From Sergeia podlipaevii (taxonomy: Eukaryota > Euglenozoa > Kinetoplastea > Trypanosomatida > Trypanosomatidae): 20,923 nucleotides of DNA. Of this stretch, positions 17,723 through 20,923 are shown piece by piece (the stretch's first letter is position 1; every line of letters starts with the position of its first letter). The translations under genes and the position numbers were made by a program. Under the pieces are notes generated by a model. That model worked only from the letters and a program-made list of their open reading frames with translations. It ran no database searches and was not told the origin of the DNA. The stretch is from NCBI GenBank assembly GCA_030849805.1, contig JASANZ010001871.1, forward strand, positions 1 to 20,923, read 5' to 3'.

Positions 17723-20518
17723 ATGACGTCACCTTCGCCTGTTCAAGCAGATCAGTGCGGCACACGAACGGACACCGTTAGCCCCGAGCCACAAGCAACC
17801 GTCTCGGTCCCTCCTCACTTGACTACTCCACCAAGAGAAGGCGTTAGTCAAGCCAAAGGTGTGCTTTCACGCCCTTATGGGCGTCGCACCTCCACGTACG
17901 CAGCAGCGAACTCACCATACTACAGCCTCTGTCGGGCCTCTTTACAATCTCACACGGAGAGCTCTAGCATTTTAGATGCCAGGATAGCTGCCTATCAGAA
18001 GCTCAGCGTCACAGACTGTGAGCTGCTGCGTTTGAGCTACTACCTTCACTGTGTAGACGAGGTGAGGCGGGTGGCACCTCATATGCCAATTGCAGTCCTT
18101 GCCCGGCATCTACATTTCATTAAAGAGATCCCACTCGTGGACATGAGCACCAACGCCCGCATGAGGGCCGTAGAAGGCATGGATCAAATGGTGAGTTACT
18201 TCTTCGAGTATGCCGTAGAGCCGATGTTGCTGGAGATTACAAGGCTATATCGTGCCGCTCCCGCAGGGAGCTTCCCTACAGAGTCAAGAAGAAAAGCAAA
18301 GAAGAACACAGCGGGTGGCGAAGACACTGAGGGGGTCGTTGACGAGAAGAAAGTCGAAACGGGCAATGGCACCAACGATGCCGAGAGAGAAAAGACAGAG
18401 TCCAGTGTGGGCAGCCTAGCCGGAGCAACTCGCAGTGATCCGTCTTTCTCCACTCAGGGGAATGAAGAAGGCAATGGCGGCGGTAAGGCGGCGGAAAAAG
18501 AGCATAGTGGCGTTAGCAATGGTAACAGCGGCAATACCACGAGTCCTCACATTATCCGCAAGAACCGACCAGAGAACAACGGCAGCCACATCAACAAGAA
18601 GAGATCATCCGCGGCTGCCTCTGCCTCGGAGCTTCCCCCGCTCGCACCGAAGTTGCTGACGCCAAAGATGCCTGCTCAGCCACAGAAGGCGGCAGCTGTC
18701 AATCCCTTTGAAGAACGCGTAGAAGAAGAGGACGAGGAGGAGGAGGAAGACGGCGCAACAGCAGCGGGGTCTTGCGAAGCCGGTGTTTCACTCTGTGCCA
18801 GCGACAGCTTGAACTGGGATGGGATCACCAACTCTGTGGATGTCCTTGTCAACCTCGTGCACCTCCGCAAGAACGGCACCAACACAACAGCAGCAGCAGC
18901 AGAAGATACACTGGCGACGCTCTCCGGGAAGGAGAAGGAAGAGAAAGTGCTGAAATTACGATTTGAGATTCATTCCTTACTTTGCCGCACGTTGCAGAGT
19001 ACGGTTGCATCTGCCACGTGGCACAGACTTCAGCATCAGATCGCGTTTTACTACCTCAACACCAACGTGGAGTGGGACTTCTTGCTTAGATACGGCCTTA
19101 TCTTGCGACTGAAGGCCATTGACCACTACGATAACGAGGATGGAGGGTGCACCGCTAGTGCGGTCATGGTGAACACCACTAGTGGCAGCCGTGGTGAAGG
19201 AAAAATGATGGTCAAACGACCTGCCTGGCAGCTCACCCCGGCGCAATGCGATAGGCTGAACGAAGTTGTGTGTGACTTGATTGAGTGCCGCTATCACAGA
19301 GAGGAGGAAGGCCTGGACCAGCGGCGAGCGGTGGCAGCGCGACGTGTGGTGGCCGCGATGGAGGCGAGGCAGAGGGACCTCAAGGAACAGGCAGCCGCTG
19401 AGAAGGCACGGCGCAAGAGCTTGAGCGAATGTGGCAAAGAAGGAGGAGGAGCAACGCGGAGGTCATCACGTGCCAACACTGTCGTGAGTGGGGCTCTCAC
19501 TATTGAAGCCATCGACCTTGCCTCCATGGCGTCCCCGCGCACCACCCCAGACAAGAGTACCTCAGGTACCTTCTATGAGGCAATTCGCAAGGTCATCAGA
19601 GATCGCATGGCCAAGAATAGCGCCGCAGCAGCGGCGGCGGTGCTCTTAAGCAACGCCTCCTCGCCATCCTCTTCGCTTGGGTCTCCACTAGGCGCAGACG
19701 ACAGCGTGGTGCTGCGCCGCAACCGTGTCGGTGGCATGTATGATGGTGATCATCAGAATACCGACAGTACGCACTCCACCTCACTGCTGCCGCTAACATT
19801 GCATAGCACGCAGACAGTACTTGGCACGCATGACGCGGTGCTGTGGACAGAAGAACGTCGCACAGCAGAAGCAGCTATCACCGATGAACCAGCAGTGGTG
19901 GTGGTGGCTCCCCGACGGTTGAGTGTGCAGACAAGTAGTGCTACGGTCAGTAGCAACGGTGAGGTCGCTGGTAGCGGGAAGAACATGAAGAACAAAAAGA
20001 AGGTACAACCACAGCAGCAGCAGCAGCAGCTGAGTACTTGTACAAGGACGGTCCTGGGGGATCCTGCCTTGCCAGCGCCAGATAGCCCAGAGGAACTCGC
20101 GGCCGTCGCGGATCTCAAGAAGGACCGTGCCGCCTTCAGTGCGTTCTCTCAATCGAGTGTAAAAATACAGCGTGACATCCTTGACTGCGTGCATGCAGAT
20201 TGTAACGTGGTGATGTCCTCCATGTTGCTAGAGTGCTGCCGCACGGTGGTGGAGGAGCACGAGCGTGGCTGGAACGGCGAGTTTCCGCTCTTGCAGGACA
20301 TCATTGCGGAGAAGAAGGCCTCGGGTTTGGCAGCCAAGGCGCGCGAGCGCAGCACCGCATCAAGGGGTTCCAGCGCTAGGAATGAGAAGAAGATGAAGAA
20401 GACAAAACATAAGAAAAGCAACGAGAAGGGCGATGAGGGGAAGAGTAAGAAGAAAGTGGGAGGCGTTGATAAAGACCATAAGGAGAGCGCGCCAGGCTGC
20501 ACGTGTGTCATTATGTAA
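17723..20518 (+). CDS. Unrecognised protein with polybasic tail and C-terminal CaaX box (CVIM)
   Basis: Encodes 931 residues from the first ATG after the predicted acceptor; the frame runs further upstream but without an ATG. No family is recognised. Four segments look helical and ordered: about 80-180 (LSYYLHCVDEVRR, MVSYFFEYAVEPMLLEI), 405-471 (LRFEIHSLLCRTLQ, WDFLLRYGLILRLKAI), 502-569 (WQLTPAQCDRLNEVVCDLI, then a charged R/A/E helix) and 805-866 (VKIQRDILDCVHADC, MLLECCRTVVEEHERG). They are joined by disordered linkers, including an acidic run at 330-344 and Q7 near 764. Residues about 888-915 are strongly basic (KKMKKTKHKK, KSKKK). The last six residues are CTCVIM: Cys928-Val-Ile-Met is a canonical CaaX box favouring farnesyltransferase (Met at the end), and Cys926 could be palmitoylated. 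Membrane anchoring, perhaps at the plasma or flagellar membrane, is predicted. No GTPase motifs are present, so it is not a Ras protein. Confidence 0.88.
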   Translation: MTSPSPVQADQCGTRTDTVSPEPQATVSVPPHLTTPPREGVSQAKGVLSRPYGRRTSTYAAANSPYYSLCRASLQSHTESSSILDARIAAYQKLSVTDCELLRLSYYLHCVDEVRRVAPHMPIAVLARHLHFIKEIPLVDMSTNARMRAVEGMDQMVSYFFEYAVEPMLLEITRLYRAAPAGSFPTESRRKAKKNTAGGEDTEGVVDEKKVETGNGTNDAEREKTESSVGSLAGATRSDPSFSTQGNEEGNGGGKAAEKEHSGVSNGNSGNTTSPHIIRKNRPENNGSHINKKRSSAAASASELPPLAPKLLTPKMPAQPQKAAAVNPFEERVEEEDEEEEEDGATAAGSCEAGVSLCASDSLNWDGITNSVDVLVNLVHLRKNGTNTTAAAAEDTLATLSGKEKEEKVLKLRFEIHSLLCRTLQSTVASATWHRLQHQIAFYYLNTNVEWDFLLRYGLILRLKAIDHYDNEDGGCTASAVMVNTTSGSRGEGKMMVKRPAWQLTPAQCDRLNEVVCDLIECRYHREEEGLDQRRAVAARRVVAAMEARQRDLKEQAAAEKARRKSLSECGKEGGGATRRSSRANTVVSGALTIEAIDLASMASPRTTPDKSTSGTFYEAIRKVIRDRMAKNSAAAAAAVLLSNASSPSSSLGSPLGADDSVVLRRNRVGGMYDGDHQNTDSTHSTSLLPLTLHSTQTVLGTHDAVLWTEERRTAEAAITDEPAVVVVAPRRLSVQTSSATVSSNGEVAGSGKNMKNKKKVQPQQQQQQLSTCTRTVLGDPALPAPDSPEELAAVADLKKDRAAFSAFSQSSVKIQRDILDCVHADCNVVMSSMLLECCRTVVEEHERGWNGEFPLLQDIIAEKKASGLAAKARERSTASRGSSARNEKKMKKTKHKKSNEKGDEGKSKKKVGGVDKDHKESAPGCTCVIM

Positions 20519-20543
20519 TAGGGAAGGCAAACAAGGAGGAAGG

Positions 20544-20568
20544 AATATATATATATATATATATATAC
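20544..20568. repeat. AT dinucleotide microsatellite
   Basis: Perfect AT run of about 12 units, 26 bases after the stop codon of the CaaX protein gene, within its predicted 3'UTR. Confidence 0.9.
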
Positions 20569-20858
20569 AGCACTGGAGAGTGACATACAGAGAGGAAAAG
20601 ATAGTGGTCTTTGAGGAGGAGTACAGTGATGAGTGTGTGTCTGTATTTCCTTTATGTTCCCCTTAACTATTTTTATATTAATCTCTTTGCAACTGCGTTG
20701 CTGTCTTTCTTTCTTTCTCTCTCTCTCTTTCTTTCTTTCTTCGTGTTCTGTCGTTCTCATGTGTTCGGCATATGTGTACTTGTGCACGTTGAGAGAGAGA
20801 GGTTAGAAAGAGAGGAAAGAACGGCACGCTAAATGCATTTTTGAGCGCTCGTTTTATC

Positions 20859-20880
20859 ATTATTATTATTATTATTATTA
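20859..20880. repeat. ATT trinucleotide microsatellite
   Basis: About seven ATT units near the right edge of the window, the third long ATT run in spacer DNA here. Confidence 0.85.
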
Positions 20881-20923
20881 CTATTTGTTTTTTTACTCTA
20901 TAGCTTTTGTTTTTTGCATTTTT

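Larger units (their letters stand above)
20519..20923. other. 3' flank of the CaaX protein gene
   Basis: This 405-nt stretch presumably contains the 3'UTR of the CaaX protein gene. It holds an AT run (20544-20568), CT/TTTC pyrimidine tracts (20704-20742) that could serve the next gene, a GA run (20791-20800), and an ATT repeat (20859-20880). No coding sequence is supported before the window ends. Confidence 0.6.

Noticed and set aside
20149..20787. A 212-codon minus-strand open frame over the end of the CaaX gene
   Set aside because: Half of it is antisense to coding sequence and the rest comes from microsatellites; no recognisable domain.

Overview
The window reads as nuclear DNA from a trypanosomatid (Kinetoplastea). 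All six supported genes lie on the + strand and none has an intron. Each starts at the first ATG after a long polypyrimidine tract and an AG, the arrangement expected for spliced-leader trans-splicing of a polycistronic transcript. The GC-richer coding blocks are separated by T-rich spacers packed with microsatellites and homopolymers. There are no bacterial-type promoters, no tRNA or rRNA that I can see, no mobile element and no CRISPR. I cannot name the genus.

Layout. 1-871: non-coding upstream spacer ending in a splice acceptor. 872-6127: a 1751-residue protein with a disordered, polyQ-rich N-terminal half and about ten IQ-like (calmodulin-binding) motifs in its C-terminal third. 6128-7421: spacer. 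7422-7922, 10343-10813 and 11295-11765: a tandem family of three FKBP/Mip-type peptidyl-prolyl isomerases. 11766-12976: spacer. 12977-15772: a 931-residue, largely disordered Q/H/G-rich protein. 15773-17722: spacer. 17723-20518: an unrecognised 931-residue protein ending in a CaaX box behind a polybasic stretch. 20519-20923: 3' flank of that gene.

The most interesting points are these. The first FKBP copy starts MGNSSSSS and is probably N-myristoylated, while the other two copies are plain cytosolic forms. The three copies form a mosaic that suggests gene conversion. The same active-site loop differs between copy 1 and copies 2/3. The last gene carries a Ras-like KKK...CTCVIM tail, so a second lipid-anchored protein is encoded here. 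Membership of one polycistron does not imply shared function in trypanosomatids, so I do not propose a pathway linking the large proteins to the FKBPs. No wholly new defence-type or RNA-guided system is visible.
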